NCBI GenBank assembly: GCA_905221605.1 | Contig: CAJNDS010002324.1 | Coordinates: 527,501-591,500 of the forward strand | Direction: 5' to 3' | DNA: 64,000 nucleotides | Source: Symbiodinium natans | Lineage: Eukaryota > Sar > Dinophyceae > Suessiales > Symbiodiniaceae | Shown here: piece after piece, positions 63,824-64,000 of the stretch | Numbering within the stretch: the first letter of the stretch is position 1 | How the letters are laid out: every line of letters starts with the position of its first letter | Position numbers and translations under genes: made by a program | The notes under the pieces: model-generated | Database searches by the model: none | The model's input: the letters and a program-made list of their open reading frames with translations, nothing else | Told to the model about the DNA's origin: nothing

Positions 63824-64000
63824 CTCAGCTTGGGTTTAGTAGGGTCTGGAGTTCAGGGGTTTCAGGTTTAGGGGTGAAATATAACTTCAAGACTGCGAAT
63901 CATGAGCCTAAGTGACAGTTTCCTCGTGGACCTAACATTGGGGGGTTTGGGGGTTCAGGGGGCTTAGAGATTTAAGGGGTTCAGGGCCTCGATTTGGGTT

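Larger units (their letters stand above)
1..64000. repeat. Interspersed telomere-type heptamer arrays (TTTAGGG/CCCTAAA)
   Basis: Arrays of 2 to about 25 heptamers occur in both orientations every few hundred bases across the whole window, mostly abutting exon candidates. Common variants are TTTGGGG, CTTAGGG, TTGAGGG, TTCAGGG, CCCTGAA, CCCCAAA and CCCCTAAA. Since unique coding islands lie between them throughout, this is internal telomere-like DNA in introns and not a chromosome end. Confidence 0.95.

Overview
The window is eukaryotic nuclear DNA, most likely from a dinoflagellate or close relative (inference). It shows exons of about 30-180 bp with GC-rich third codon positions. Introns are several hundred bases long, and several apparent 5' splice sites read GC or GA instead of GT. 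Telomere-type heptamers (TTTAGGG/CCCTAAA) are scattered through the whole 64 kb. There is no long intact ORF: the longest open frames run through microsatellites and homopolymers. No rRNA, tRNA, CRISPR array or bacterial operon was seen.

Almost every non-repetitive island (typically 40-120 bp) reads as a convincing exon on the minus strand. Most have AG at the upstream edge and GT (sometimes GC or GA) at the downstream edge. About 105 such exons are listed; boundaries are by-eye calls and may be off by a few codons. I interpret them as the interior of one giant minus-strand gene, transcribed from about 64 kb towards position 1, although more than one gene cannot be excluded. Neither a secure start codon nor a secure terminator is visible.

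Read 5' to 3' on the minus strand, the protein begins with a large extracellular-looking part at 64-36 kb. It has a fibronectin-III-like exon at 63.1 kb, a cadherin-like beta-sandwich exon at 55.7 kb, IPT/TIG-like exons at 40.8-36.4 kb and many N-x-S/T sites. A cysteine-rich region with CxxCPxG motifs, like ephrin-receptor/GCC2-GCC3 repeats, follows at 30-25 kb. From about 21 kb downwards come basic and hydrophobic exons, including clear membrane segments at 12.8, 11.8 and 5.4 kb, then charged exons at 6-2 kb and a fibronectin-like exon at 0.8 kb. A large modular receptor or channel-like membrane protein is the best description; no specific family is claimed.

The introns are the unusual part. 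(1) Arrays of the telomeric heptamer abut exons, usually in opposite orientations on the two sides, so a sense intron tends to open with GTTTAGGG repeats and close with CCCTAAA repeats. In about twenty exons the repeat itself supplies the donor GTTTAG. (2) Several arrays lie between direct repeats that include or abut the 3' splice site. (3) At least ten families of roughly 75-135 bp palindromic, MITE-like elements are dispersed in the introns, some in five or more copies. (4) Two larger terminal-inverted-repeat elements (18.05-18.47 kb and 34.90-35.15 kb) are associated with TAC microsatellites. Remaining intron sequence is degenerate heptamer DNA, microsatellites (AT, GA, CA, TAC) and C/G homopolymers.
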